A stretch of DNA of 64,000 nt from CAUZIZ01 sp963579905 (GCA_963579905.1 CAUZIZ010000008.1:1-64000), one strand, 5' to 3'; counted from the stretch's first letter, positions 51,426-60,829 are shown. Numbers and translations: made by a program. Notes: generated by a model from the letters alone, not told the origin.

Positions 51426-53939
51426 ATGCGGTGTCTGACCCTCGTTCTTATTCTGGGTCCTGTTCTTCTGCTGGGTCAGCCTCAGAACGATCCTTCTCCC
51501 GACCTGGATCAGGAGTCAACCTCCACATTTCAGGATCAGATCTTACCCATACTCCAGACTCGCTGCCTTGGGTGCCATAGTCGTAAGGTTCGCAGTGGTG
51601 GACTCTCTCTCGAGAATCGGAAGGACGCGCTCGGTGGAGGGAGCCGCGGTCCAGCGATTGTCCCCGGGGAGCCCGATAAGAGTCGATTGATTCAGGCGCT
51701 GTCATACCAGGGCGCTCTGAAGATGCCTTTGGGCGGCAAATTGCCCGATTCCGAGATCGATGTGCTGCGGCGCTGGGTAGAACTCGGATTACCCTGGGAA
51801 AATCCCGGTCCTGGTACGGCTGGACACTGGTCCTTCCAGCCAGTACGACGTCCCCCGGAGCCCTCCGTTCTGCGGCCCGAGTGGGTGCGAAATCCGATTG
51901 ACCGCTTCATTCTGGCAAAACTGGAGGAGCAAGGATTGCAACCGTCCCCTGAAGCGCGACCGGCGACACTGCTGCGTCGCCTCAGTCTTGACCTGGTAGG
52001 CTTGACTCCGGCTCCTTCGGAAATAGACGCGTTTCTCTCCGATGCCAGTCCCGCCGCCTACCGATGCCTGGTTGACCGTTTGCTTTCTTCCGAGCACTAT
52101 GGTGAGCGATGGGGGCGTCGTTGGCTGGATGTAGCCCGCTACGCGGACTCCGACGGGTTTGCAGACGGACCTCGGCAGATCTGGATGTACCGTGACTGGG
52201 TCATCAAGGCGCTCAATCGGGATCTTCCGTTCGACCAGTTTGTCACCGAGCAGCTAGCCGGAGATCTGCTTCCTGATCCCAGTAGGGAGCAAAGGGTTGC
52301 TACCGGGTTCCACCGGAATACGGTCTTGAATCTCGAGGGAGGTGTGGATGTAGAGCAATATAGGGTCGAGGCTGTGGTGGATCGGGTGGAAACCACTGGG
52401 GCTGCTTTCCTAGGGCTGACTCTAGGCTGCGCCCGCTGCCATGACCACAAGTACGACCCCATCTCTCAGCGCGAGTTCTACCAATTCTATGCCTTTTTCA
52501 ACAACGTGGACGAGAAGAGCCCGGAGTGGGAGAGCACGGACAAGCCCAAGCATTGGCCTCTACTGGAGTTTGGAGAGAAGGAAGAGTTCGCTAGACGCGA
52601 GGTGATCCGTGTCCAGCTCCAGCTTCTGACCCAGGAGTTGGAAGACTACGAAATCGAGCTACTGTCGCGCTTCCCGAAGTGGGAAAGGGAATTGACGACG
52701 GAAGCTCGGGGCAAGCTGAAGCCAGAGATCCAGCGGATCCTGGATCTTCCACTGGATCAGCGAAATGAAAACCAGACCAAGACCCTCAACAATCTCTACA
52801 AGGAGATGGACCTGGGCTATTCGACTCGGCAGAAAGGTGTCGAGGCTCTCAAGGCCGTCGAGCCGAAACTGTCGAGTACCCTGGTGATGGAGGAGCTGCC
52901 TACTCCAAGGGACGCCTACATCCATCTGGGAGGCGAGTTCACCCGCCGCGGAGATCCGGTACAACCTGGTGTTCCAGCGGTCTTGCCTCCGCTTGCTTCC
53001 GACGCGAGGCCGACCCGCCTGGATCTCGCCAGGTGGCTTGTTCATCCCGGGAATCCCCTGACGGCGAGGGTCACGGTAAACCGCATCTGGCAGCGCTATT
53101 TTGGCACTGGACTGGTAGACACCGAGAATGACTTTGGAGTTCAGGGATCTCCACCGTCCCATCCCCTGCTTCTGGATTGGCTGGCTTCCGAGTTGATCCG
53201 GAGCAATTGGAGTCTGAAGGCGTTACACCGGCTGATTGTGACTTCGGCTACCTATTGTCAATCCTCGGGCTACCGTTCGGAACTCCAGAAGATCGACCCA
53301 GGAAACCGTCTGCTGGCGCGCCAACATCGACTCCGACTAGAGTCGGAAGTGGTGCGAGATGTGTGCTTGGCTGCCAGCGGTCTGCTGAACCGGGAGATCG
53401 GGGGACCCAGCGTCTTTCCGCCTCAGCCTGTGGGAGTGAGCAAGCTGGGCCACAGTCAGCGTGAATGGAAGGCCAGTGGCGGTAAGGACCGCTATCGCAG
53501 GGGACTCTATACGCATTTCTGGCGATCAACTCCACATCCCGCGTTGATGGTGTTCGACAGTCCGAATGGGGTAACCAGCTGCACACGGCGAAGCCGCTCC
53601 AATACGCCGCTGCAGGCATTGACTCTGCTCAACGACGAGGCCTTTTTTGAATTCGCCCAGGGCCTGGCCCGGCGATTGATGCTCGAGGCTTCTCAGCAGG
53701 ATTCCGAAAGGATCGACTACGCTTTTCGACTCTGCCTGACCCGCGAACCTACTCGGAAAGAGAGATCCCAGCTGGAGAAATACCTTGCCCAACAGCGGGA
53801 GGATCTGCGGGCTGAACCGTCTCAGGCCCGTACCCTGGTTTCTGCGGATTCGGAAGAGAATGATGTTCAGGAACTGGCTGCCTGGACCCTGCTCTCCAGC
53901 GTTCTGTTGAACCTGGATGAGTTCATCACCAGAGAGTAG
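51426..53939 (+). CDS. Planctomycete-type cytochrome c / DUF1549 / DUF1553 protein
   Basis: From ATG 51426 an 837-residue protein with signal peptide MRCLTLVLILGPVLLLGQPQ. A PSCyt1 domain has RCLGCHSR (CxxCH heme) near residue 40; DUF1549 follows (DRFILAKLEEQGLQPSPEAR), then DUF1553 (LTARVTVNRIWQRYFGTGLV, LASELIRSNWSLKALHRLIV). ATG 51291 and 51378 are upstream in frame, with a fair AGGTGAGG site before 51291; I prefer 51426 because the signal peptide then is N-terminal. Always paired with DUF1501, as here. Reaction unknown; the pair is abundant in Planctomycetes, Verrucomicrobia and Solibacter-type Acidobacteria. Confidence 0.85.
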   Translation: MRCLTLVLILGPVLLLGQPQNDPSPDLDQESTSTFQDQILPILQTRCLGCHSRKVRSGGLSLENRKDALGGGSRGPAIVPGEPDKSRLIQALSYQGALKMPLGGKLPDSEIDVLRRWVELGLPWENPGPGTAGHWSFQPVRRPPEPSVLRPEWVRNPIDRFILAKLEEQGLQPSPEARPATLLRRLSLDLVGLTPAPSEIDAFLSDASPAAYRCLVDRLLSSEHYGERWGRRWLDVARYADSDGFADGPRQIWMYRDWVIKALNRDLPFDQFVTEQLAGDLLPDPSREQRVATGFHRNTVLNLEGGVDVEQYRVEAVVDRVETTGAAFLGLTLGCARCHDHKYDPISQREFYQFYAFFNNVDEKSPEWESTDKPKHWPLLEFGEKEEFARREVIRVQLQLLTQELEDYEIELLSRFPKWERELTTEARGKLKPEIQRILDLPLDQRNENQTKTLNNLYKEMDLGYSTRQKGVEALKAVEPKLSSTLVMEELPTPRDAYIHLGGEFTRRGDPVQPGVPAVLPPLASDARPTRLDLARWLVHPGNPLTARVTVNRIWQRYFGTGLVDTENDFGVQGSPPSHPLLLDWLASELIRSNWSLKALHRLIVTSATYCQSSGYRSELQKIDPGNRLLARQHRLRLESEVVRDVCLAASGLLNREIGGPSVFPPQPVGVSKLGHSQREWKASGGKDRYRRGLYTHFWRSTPHPALMVFDSPNGVTSCTRRSRSNTPLQALTLLNDEAFFEFAQGLARRLMLEASQQDSERIDYAFRLCLTREPTRKERSQLEKYLAQQREDLRAEPSQARTLVSADSEENDVQELAAWTLLSSVLLNLDEFITRE

Positions 53940-53993
53940 GGTGTTGCACGAAGTTTTGGCACAGTAGACGATGGGACGGGACAGGAGACTAGG

Positions 53994-55445
53994 ATGAGTA
54001 CGAGGCTTAGCTGGCTGCAGGAGACTACCCGGCGGCATTTCTTCAGCCGCTGTTCCATGGGGCTGGGCCGCCTCGCCCTGGCCTCACTTCTCACCGACGG
54101 AAGACTCCTGGGTCAGGACTCGGCCGCAGCAACTCCTTCGATGCCCAAGGAGCCCCACTTTCCGGCCCGTGTCCGAAATATCATTTTTCTCTACATGGTA
54201 GGTGGTCCCAGTCAGCTCGACCTGTTCGACGACAAGCCTAGACTCCGCGAGTTGGATGGAAGGCCGATCCCGGACTCCTTCCTGGAGGACAAGCGCTTCG
54301 CCTTCATGGACTCTTTTACCAAGGAGAAGCCACAGCTTCTGGGCTCCGAGCGGGTGTTTCGGCGCTATGGTCAGTCGGGGAAGACCGTCTCTTCCTGCCT
54401 ACCGCATATCGCCTCCGTCGTAGATGATCTGGCCTTTATCTCGACGGTTTCCACGGACAACTTCAATCACGGCCCCTCACAGGTCTTCAGCAATACCGGA
54501 TCTAGCCGACCCGGTAGGCCTAGCATGGGGTCATGGATCAGCTACGGTCTGGGGAGCGAGGCTCAAGACTTGCCGGCCTTCGTGGTCTTGCAGTCCGGTC
54601 CGCTGGGACCCCGAGCTGGCGCCACGAACTGGGGGAGCGGATTTCTCCCTAGCAGCCATCAGGGCGTCCCCTTCTTCAGCGGCGGAGACCCTATCCTGAA
54701 CCTTTCCAGCCCCGGAGGCATGAGCCATCAGAGCCAGGGGCAGAGGGTGGAGGCGATCCGAAGACTCAATCTAGCCCATCTGGCCGAGACCGGAGATCCT
54801 GAGATCTTGACTCGGATTGCGTCCTATGAGATGGCCTACCGGATGCAGACCAGCGGTCCGGAGTTGATCGACTTCTTCCAGGAATCTCGGCAAACCCTGG
54901 AGATGTACGGCGCCGAGCCAGGTGCCCGATCGTTTGCCAACAACTGCCTTCTAGCACGTCGCCTGGTGGAGCGTGGCGTGCGTTTTGTGCAGCTCTATCA
55001 CAGCCAGTGGGACCACCATGGGAATGCGGATGTGAACCTTCTGGAAGGGCTAGACCAGGTTTGCCTGGAGACCGACCAACCCTGCGCGGCCCTGATCCGG
55101 GATCTCAAACAGCGCGGACTTCTGGATTCGACCCTGATCATCTGGGGAGGCGAGTTCGGCCGCACGCCCATGGGGGAGAAGCGGGACTCCATCGGCCGGA
55201 ACCACCATATCGATGCCTTCTCCATGTGGTTTTCCGGCGGAGGTGTCCGGGGTGGCCAGACCATAGGGAAAACCGATGAGTTAGGTTTCTCTGCCATAGA
55301 GGATCCGGTTCACACCCACGATATCCATGCGACTATCCTCCACCTGCTGGGACTCGACCACACTCGGCTGACCTTCCGTTTTCAAGGACGGGAATTCCGG
55401 CTCACAGATATTGCTGGAAAGGTGATCAGCAAACTGTTGGTGTGA
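53994..55445 (+). CDS. DUF1501 domain protein
   Basis: A 483-residue exported protein. The N-terminus has TTRRHFFSRCSMGLGRLALA, a twin-arginine signal, and then VRNIIFLYMVGGPSQLDLFD, GSERVFRRYGQSGKTVSSCL and VQLYHSQWDHHGNADVNLLE, the DUF1501 landmarks (alkaline-phosphatase-like fold). Begins 54 bases after the DUF1549/DUF1553 gene, as usual for the pair. Role unknown; folded export by Tat suggests a metal or cofactor. Confidence 0.88.
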   Translation: MSTRLSWLQETTRRHFFSRCSMGLGRLALASLLTDGRLLGQDSAAATPSMPKEPHFPARVRNIIFLYMVGGPSQLDLFDDKPRLRELDGRPIPDSFLEDKRFAFMDSFTKEKPQLLGSERVFRRYGQSGKTVSSCLPHIASVVDDLAFISTVSTDNFNHGPSQVFSNTGSSRPGRPSMGSWISYGLGSEAQDLPAFVVLQSGPLGPRAGATNWGSGFLPSSHQGVPFFSGGDPILNLSSPGGMSHQSQGQRVEAIRRLNLAHLAETGDPEILTRIASYEMAYRMQTSGPELIDFFQESRQTLEMYGAEPGARSFANNCLLARRLVERGVRFVQLYHSQWDHHGNADVNLLEGLDQVCLETDQPCAALIRDLKQRGLLDSTLIIWGGEFGRTPMGEKRDSIGRNHHIDAFSMWFSGGGVRGGQTIGKTDELGFSAIEDPVHTHDIHATILHLLGLDHTRLTFRFQGREFRLTDIAGKVISKLLV

Positions 55446-55695
55446 CGTGAATCCTTGTCTGTGGTCGTCATGAAGGCAGGTGGAAACCAAGTCTCTCCGA
55501 CCAATCGCCGGTTGTCAGGGCAGCTCTTGTGGCTCTTGTCGACTGCTTGTTCGGTCGTGGCTTTTGTGAAGACAGCTGTTTCCCATCTTTCCAGCCTGGT
55601 GTATAGGAGTTATACTGGCACACATTGGGTTTTCTGAGCCGATCTTCGGTCAAGACTAAAAGAACTGCGGGTTTTTCCTTCATCTTGATCCTGAT
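55446..55695. other. Intergenic region with candidate promoter
   Basis: 250 bases; TATACT at 55611-55616 could be a -10 element. A frame starting TTG 55625 has a signal-like stretch (TAGFSFILILIWVVCSTATG) out of frame with the ORF that follows. Confidence 0.35.
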
Positions 55696-56619
55696 TTGGG
55701 TCGTCTGCTCGACAGCAACGGGCTGGACTCCGTCGTCGGCTCCCGGCCAACCCCACCCGAGCCCTTATGGAGCAGCGCAGCGCACGGTCTCGCCCGTCCT
55801 GTCGGGGGCGCACTACCGCGTCTTGGGGCGAGCCCAGCGAGTAAGAAGAAAGGGGTTCGCAAGAAAGCAGAGAGCGCCGTCCAGGAGACCGTCCAAGCCA
55901 GGTATGGCGGACAGGTGAGCTGGGGATACTTGCGCGTCCACAACCCGGACCTGATTGTCTCTATGCTGCAGGACGCCAATGCAGGAAAACTCAGATGTTC
56001 GGCCCTAACGGGGCTAGGCAGCCCAGAGAAGTTGGATCGGTTGCTCGCCGTTTCCAAGAACGTGGGTGAGAGTCGGAGGCGATCGAGATCATCCATGAAG
56101 AGATCGGCCAGCTCTCAGAAGAACGACGCCCCTCCGGCCAAGGCAAAGGGTCCCAGCAAAACCAGCCCCAAAGTGGTCTCCAGTCATACCTTGTCTGCTA
56201 GATCTGAGGTGTTTTCCCAGACCAGCTGGGGGCAGATGCTCGCAGCTTCCGGTGGCCTGGCGCTTATGAGACAGGTAGACTGCGCACCCAGGTCGCTGCG
56301 GTTTTCTCCGGTATATGATGGGCAGTCTTCTCGGGAAACTTTTAAGGTGACCTCACCGACGGATGGCTCCCTTAGGGCTGCTTTGCCTGAAGACAGCCCG
56401 TTCCCAATCTACGCCATGAGAGCGCATAATGGCGTACTGTCGACTCTTGTGGTTAGAGACAACCAAAGTCTCAACTTGATTGTCGCAAGCCCACTGACCC
56501 CGAACCCACTCGAAACGTTACTTGAAGACGAACGAGTAAAGCTTGGCATTCTTGAAGTAGAAGCGCAGCTTCACCGGTTTCCCCTCCAGCTTGCTCAGAT
56601 CCGAAGATCCCTTCCATGA
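55696..56619 (+). CDS. Unrecognised ORF, possibly a frameshifted secreted protein
   Basis: A 307-codon frame in a gap of 1 kb with no other gene. It is basic (SKKKGVRKKAES, SRRRSRSSMKRSASSQK) and its C-terminal third overlaps, antisense, the last 102 bases of the GH-like gene. I do not recognise it. A frame starting TTG 55625, shifted by one, supplies a plausible signal peptide, so an indel between 55750 and 55860 could join the two. No supporting ribosome site was found for 55696. It could be noise. Confidence 0.35.
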   Translation: MGRLLDSNGLDSVVGSRPTPPEPLWSSAAHGLARPVGGALPRLGASPASKKKGVRKKAESAVQETVQARYGGQVSWGYLRVHNPDLIVSMLQDANAGKLRCSALTGLGSPEKLDRLLAVSKNVGESRRRSRSSMKRSASSQKNDAPPAKAKGPSKTSPKVVSSHTLSARSEVFSQTSWGQMLAASGGLALMRQVDCAPRSLRFSPVYDGQSSRETFKVTSPTDGSLRAALPEDSPFPIYAMRAHNGVLSTLVVRDNQSLNLIVASPLTPNPLETLLEDERVKLGILEVEAQLHRFPLQLAQIRRSLP

Positions 56620-58032
56620 AGCCACCTTCGAGAGCCCTCCCGTGGTCATCGGATCGGACTCCTCAAAGCCATACCCTTTCATGAACTGGTGATCCGGTCC
56701 CAGAATCTCAATCCGAACCTCGCAGGGGCCTGCTCCCCACTGACGCAGCGCGGACTTCACATTCAGATGCAAGCGACTCCCCGAGAAGCTGAACGAACGC
56801 GTGGTCAGCTGGCTGAAGGTGCCCGCGCTGGCCTTGGAAGTCCCCAAGCGGTTGAGTTTCATGGCACCCTTGGCCCCGTTCACCGAAACGAAGCCGTCTT
56901 GCCGACTGATGGCAAGTCCGACGGCGCCAATGGCCTCATCTCCAAGCTCCAGCAGGTGTTCCGGAGAGCGCCAGTTGGCACCTGTATAGTAGCTAAACAT
57001 CCTGCCGTCCACGACGACTGGCTGATCTGGGTATACCACCGAAGAGTCGAAATCTCCGTTATCTCCCCGGCGGATAAATGGCTCCCTGAACTCCCGGTTG
57101 TAGTGAATGCCGTCGCGACTGAAGACGATCTGGGGCAGGATCGTGGTGTCGGTGGTTCGAAAGTTCCACAGCAGCCCTACATAGACACCCTGGTAGGTAA
57201 TCGCCGGCATGTTGTAGAACTCGGTATCCGGATAGTCCTTTTCATCCGGCACGATGATGGTCTCCGGGACGCCCCAATGGATCATGTCGGGGCTTTCCAC
57301 CCGTCCAATCAACCTTCGATCCAGTGAACAACGCTGATGGAGGCAATTCTCCAGGTGGGCGGCGTAGGTCTTTCTGATGGGGTCCCATCCCACGAACTCC
57401 GTGGGTCCCCACCGACCAATCCGGGGAGAGGTGTCGATGACCGGATTGTCGTCATAGGCGGTCCAGTTCAATCCGTCGGGTGAGAAGTAGAGGTCGAACT
57501 GCATGGTGGTATCGGTGGATCCGTGGCGAATCAGGCCTTTGTAGAGCTTGCTGGGATCGGTTTCGTTGGAGTCCCGGAACATGTAGGGCATGACCTGTTT
57601 CTTGGGAATCAGGTTGTTGGCCTTGGATCCATTGAACTCGACGAGATTGAGTACGGGTTTCTCCCAGTGGATTCCATCCTTGGAGGTTGCCAGGCAGCTA
57701 ACAGGTTGGCCTTCACCGTCCACGATGATCTCTTTTTCTCCCTGTGTGGCCCTGAAGGTGTAGCCGCTATAGATCATCTTGAAGGCACCGATTTTTTCGT
57801 CCCGGAAAACATGTGAGACCCGGACGTCCTTGCCCTCCCAGGGATGTTCAGGGGAAATCACCGGATTGTGCTTGACCTTCACGGCCGGATTCATCACCCG
57901 TCGTGCCCCGCTGATGCTCTCGATCAGGGAGTCATCCACGAAGAGTTGTCTTTCCGGGCCCAACTGGATCAGTTGTCCCAGAGCGGTATTGCCGGCCACT
58001 GCTATCAAAATCAAAAACAGGTTTGCTCTCAT
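56518..58032 (-). CDS. GH43/GH32-like secreted beta-propeller protein
   Basis: A 504-residue protein with a signal peptide MRANLFLILIAVAGNTALGQ (no lipobox). Mature part begins RQLFVDDSLIESISGARRVM and has the same series of blades as the lipoprotein paralog at 1938-3398: VFRDEKIGAFKMIYSGY, SPDGLNWTAYDDNP, FSRDGIHYNREFREP and a C-terminal sandwich ending KPVKLRFYFKNAKLYSFVFK. The family name is by analogy. Probably carbohydrate-active in the periplasm or outside. Confidence 0.78.
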   Translation of the reverse strand: MRANLFLILIAVAGNTALGQLIQLGPERQLFVDDSLIESISGARRVMNPAVKVKHNPVISPEHPWEGKDVRVSHVFRDEKIGAFKMIYSGYTFRATQGEKEIIVDGEGQPVSCLATSKDGIHWEKPVLNLVEFNGSKANNLIPKKQVMPYMFRDSNETDPSKLYKGLIRHGSTDTTMQFDLYFSPDGLNWTAYDDNPVIDTSPRIGRWGPTEFVGWDPIRKTYAAHLENCLHQRCSLDRRLIGRVESPDMIHWGVPETIIVPDEKDYPDTEFYNMPAITYQGVYVGLLWNFRTTDTTILPQIVFSRDGIHYNREFREPFIRRGDNGDFDSSVVYPDQPVVVDGRMFSYYTGANWRSPEHLLELGDEAIGAVGLAISRQDGFVSVNGAKGAMKLNRLGTSKASAGTFSQLTTRSFSFSGSRLHLNVKSALRQWGAGPCEVRIEILGPDHQFMKGYGFEESDPMTTGGLSKVASWKGSSDLSKLEGKPVKLRFYFKNAKLYSFVFK

Positions 58033-58380
58033 TTCTCTCCTTCGGTCTTCGAAAGTGAACTACTCGTCTAGTCTTTGCCGTTGAGACCTTCTACGACAGC
58101 GACAAGCCAAGTCTCCAGAATTACGTGGATCCTATTCTCGCCAATTATCAAGGAACTAACAGCCCCTGAAGATTTTGCTGCTGACCGCTCGCTCCTCGCA
58201 AATTGGACTCATATTGTGCTAACGAGTCAAGTCGCTCGCGGTTCTGTCGGATGTTGGTTCATGCTGTCGCCAAACGGCAACCATAACCTGCAACCTGAAA
58301 CCTCAGGTTCCCCAGCTCCTTCGAATCGCGTACCCTGTTCGGACAGAACCCTTTGTAGCAATTATCTCAAGGAGGATGCG
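58033..58380. other. Intergenic region with element C copy 4 and the tautomerase ribosome site
   Basis: 348 bases. Contains the reverse, diverged element C (58169-58250), then GCAACCTGAAACCTCAGG, and CAAGGAGGATGCG just before the tautomerase ATG. Confidence 0.55.
58169..58250 (-). repeat. Interspersed element C, copy 4 (diverged)
   Basis: On the minus strand GACAGAACCGCGAGCGACTT, GACTCGTTAGCACAATATGA and GTCCAATTTGCGAGGAGCGA align to the copies at 7961, 36773 and 48771 with perhaps one change in five. The only copy in this orientation. Confidence 0.6.
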
Positions 58381-58566
58381 ATGCCATTTATCAACGTGAA
58401 GATGCTGGAGGGCCGTACCCAGGACCAGAAACGTCGCCTCGCAAAGGCCCTTACCGATGCGATCGTGGAGATTTGCGAAACGAAGCCGGAGGGCACCAAG
58501 GTTGTTATCGAGGAGATTCCTCGTGGGAACTGGGCCTCCGGGGGGGTCTTGATCTCGGATCGGTGA
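58381..58566 (+). CDS. 4-oxalocrotonate tautomerase family protein
   Basis: A 61-residue protein MPFINVKMLEGRTQDQKRRL, the tautomerase fold with catalytic Pro1 exposed after Met removal; the conserved Arg/Lys in RRLAKALTDAIVE fit. A strong AAGGAGG site ends seven bases before ATG 58381 and decides the start. 29 bases upstream of the oxidoreductase/SMP-30 fusion gene and probably cotranscribed. Confidence 0.88.
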   Translation: MPFINVKMLEGRTQDQKRRLAKALTDAIVEICETKPEGTKVVIEEIPRGNWASGGVLISDR

Positions 58567-58595
58567 GGTAACCCGGTCGACTGCGTTTTTGAATA

Positions 58596-60530
58596 ATGGC
58601 TAAGCTGACGATCGCAGTAGTGGGTTGTGGGAGCTTCGGGGCCCATCTTGCCGAGCTCATCGCCACACTACCTCAATTTCAGATAGTAGGTCTCTGTGAC
58701 CCCGAGACTTCGAGGTTGAAGGCCCTGGCACGAAGTCTGGACGTGCCCGGGGCCTCCACGCTCCAGGAGTGCCTTTCCGACTCAAAACCCCAGGCCGTGC
58801 TCTTGACGGCCCCCAATCATCTCCACCACACCCTGGCGCTGGAGTCAGCTGAGGCAGGGAAGCACATCTTCTGCGAAAAGCCCATGGCGCTCAACGTCGA
58901 GGAGTGCCATGACATGATCGAGGCTGCCGAGAGAGCGGGTGTCAAGCTGATGGTTGGGCATAAGCGGCGCCTTCGTCCGCAGTACCAGAAGATGGCGGAG
59001 GTGGTTCGAAGTAGGCGACTGGGGCGTGCCCTGGCAGTGAACATCAACGGTTTCTACCATCGCGATTGGTGGGGCTGGTGGCTCAACCGCGAGCAGGGAG
59101 GAGGGCTTCTCCATGCGTCCGGAGTACACGATATCGACTTTCTTCGGTACATCTGCGGTGAAGCAGGATCTGTCTTCGCCCGGAGTCCGGTTAAGACCGA
59201 TCATCGCAGCGACTACGAAGACTCAATCTCGCTCATGATCCATTTCGAGTCGGGTGTCGTGGGGACGCTGCAGGTTTGTCCCTTCTCGGGTGTCCGCACC
59301 TTCCGCGAGGCCTTTGGTGTGCACATCGTCCTGGAGCGGGGAGGGGTGCTCTACAACCCCTCTGACTTGAGCGTCTCAATTCAGGGGTGGGAGGGTCAGG
59401 AGGAGAGACTGGAGTTCGATAATGAAGCTGGATTTCGACAGGCATACACGAGTGAGCTGACTAGCTTTGCGGCCTGGGTGTTGGAGGACCGGAAGCCGAT
59501 ACTGACGGGCTGGGATGGCCTGCGCTGTGTGGAGATCATGGAGGCTGCGTATCTTTCGGCTCGCTGTGGACGAGAGGTTCAGCTACCTCTTCCCCGACAC
59601 CAGGCCCCGAGCCTTGTTCTTGGACCGATTTCCCAGCGGCAGTCCCTGGAAAAGGCCGAGCTGTACGCGCGAGGGCTGTCCATGCCAGAGGGTCCAGCTT
59701 TTGACGGGGAAGGGAACCTCTTCGTCGCCAATTGCCGCGCCGATTTCGTCTCCAAGATCTCGCCTGTTGGAGAGGTTTCGCATTTCGTCACCACGGGCGG
59801 AAAGACGCAAGGAGTTGCCATCCATCCCGATGGGAGTCTGTACATCACGGACCATGCACATCAGAAGCTCTTCAAGTCGAGCTCGGAAGGATCTCTGGAA
59901 GTGTTTTGTGACCGTTACCAGGATGGGACTTCCCTGAATGGTCCCAACGAGATCCTTTTCGGGCCCAATGGGAGGATCTATTTCACCGACCCAGGGAAGG
60001 CCTGGCGCGGCCGCCCTGGGGGCAGGCTTTCCCGGGTATCGGAAGAGGGATTGGCCGAGGTCCTGGCAGATGGGCTGGAGTTTACGAATGGCCTTGACTT
60101 TTCGCCGGACGGCTCGCGGATCTATGTTGTTGAAACCACCACCGGGAAGGTTTTGACCGCGCTCCTGGATCGGGAAGGAAGACTGGCCGAAGCCTTGACC
60201 GAGTTCGTGCATTTCGGAGGGCGAGTAGGTCCTGATGGCATTCGTGTTGCCGCCAACGGGGATCTCTATGTTACGCTTTTCGGGCATGGCCAGATCGCCG
60301 TTGTTTCGCCAGAGGGAGATGAGATCGATCGACTTCGCGTTCCCGGTCTTTTCCCGACCAACGTCATTTTTCGGGGGACCAACCTCCTGGTTTGTGAGGG
60401 ACAGACCGGAGCGATCTGGAGGTTTAACCTTGGAGTGAAGGGAGTTCTATCCTATGCAGAGCGTATCTGGTTGAAGGAGGCCGAAGGAGGCCTTTCGGGG
60501 GTGAAAAACTGCTCTCGAAAAACCAGATAG
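58596..60530 (+). CDS. Fusion of Gfo/Idh/MocA oxidoreductase and SMP-30/gluconolactonase-like propeller
   Basis: A 644-residue protein. Residues 1-330 form a Gfo/Idh/MocA dehydrogenase: VVGCGSFG (NAD-binding, 8-15), EKPMALN (catalytic Lys95) and HDIDFLRYICGEAG. From about 350 it is an SMP-30/lactonase propeller: GLSMPEGPAFDGEGNLFVAN, KTQGVAIHPDGSLYITD, SLNGPNEILFGPNGRIYFTD, LEFTNGLDFSPDGSRIYVVE, the metal-binding residues of the lactonase class. It would oxidise a sugar to a lactone and then open it. With a tautomerase just upstream. The join is rare in my experience; the frame is intact across it. Confidence 0.85.
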   Translation: MAKLTIAVVGCGSFGAHLAELIATLPQFQIVGLCDPETSRLKALARSLDVPGASTLQECLSDSKPQAVLLTAPNHLHHTLALESAEAGKHIFCEKPMALNVEECHDMIEAAERAGVKLMVGHKRRLRPQYQKMAEVVRSRRLGRALAVNINGFYHRDWWGWWLNREQGGGLLHASGVHDIDFLRYICGEAGSVFARSPVKTDHRSDYEDSISLMIHFESGVVGTLQVCPFSGVRTFREAFGVHIVLERGGVLYNPSDLSVSIQGWEGQEERLEFDNEAGFRQAYTSELTSFAAWVLEDRKPILTGWDGLRCVEIMEAAYLSARCGREVQLPLPRHQAPSLVLGPISQRQSLEKAELYARGLSMPEGPAFDGEGNLFVANCRADFVSKISPVGEVSHFVTTGGKTQGVAIHPDGSLYITDHAHQKLFKSSSEGSLEVFCDRYQDGTSLNGPNEILFGPNGRIYFTDPGKAWRGRPGGRLSRVSEEGLAEVLADGLEFTNGLDFSPDGSRIYVVETTTGKVLTALLDREGRLAEALTEFVHFGGRVGPDGIRVAANGDLYVTLFGHGQIAVVSPEGDEIDRLRVPGLFPTNVIFRGTNLLVCEGQTGAIWRFNLGVKGVLSYAERIWLKEAEGGLSGVKNCSRKTR

Positions 60531-60697
60531 CATCCGAGGTATTAGGTGCCTACTGGGCTTGGCCCTATTCTTGGGAGCCGCTGTTCCGGCAGCGGGGACG
60601 GGTCGGCTGAAGGCAATTTTCCGACAGTGAAGGATGCAGCCCAACCGGGCGCGGGCACCGTCCCTGCGACGGACCCCTCCGGCTCGTCGAGTCCGTC

Positions 60698-60754
60698 GTA
60701 GGACGGGCACTCTTGCCCGTCTTGGACAGCGACGGGAAGGAGTGCCCATCCTAC
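60698..60754. repeat. 57-bp hairpin element D, copy 2
   Basis: GTAGGACGGGCACTCTTGCC, then CGTCTTGGACAGCGACGGGA, then AGGAGTGCCCATCCTAC. Same length and loop as 38806-38862, with few changes, some compensatory in the stem. Confidence 0.8.
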
Positions 60755-60829
60755 AGTCTGACTGAGGGCTCTTCTGAAATCTTCCAGCCATTGAGAGTTC
60801 AGATCAGTCCCACCCCCGCTACGCTGCCC

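Noticed and set aside
55680..56096. 138-codon minus-strand ORF opposite the unknown ORF
   Set aside because: Low-complexity Pro/Ser/Arg-rich translation typical of an antisense shadow.
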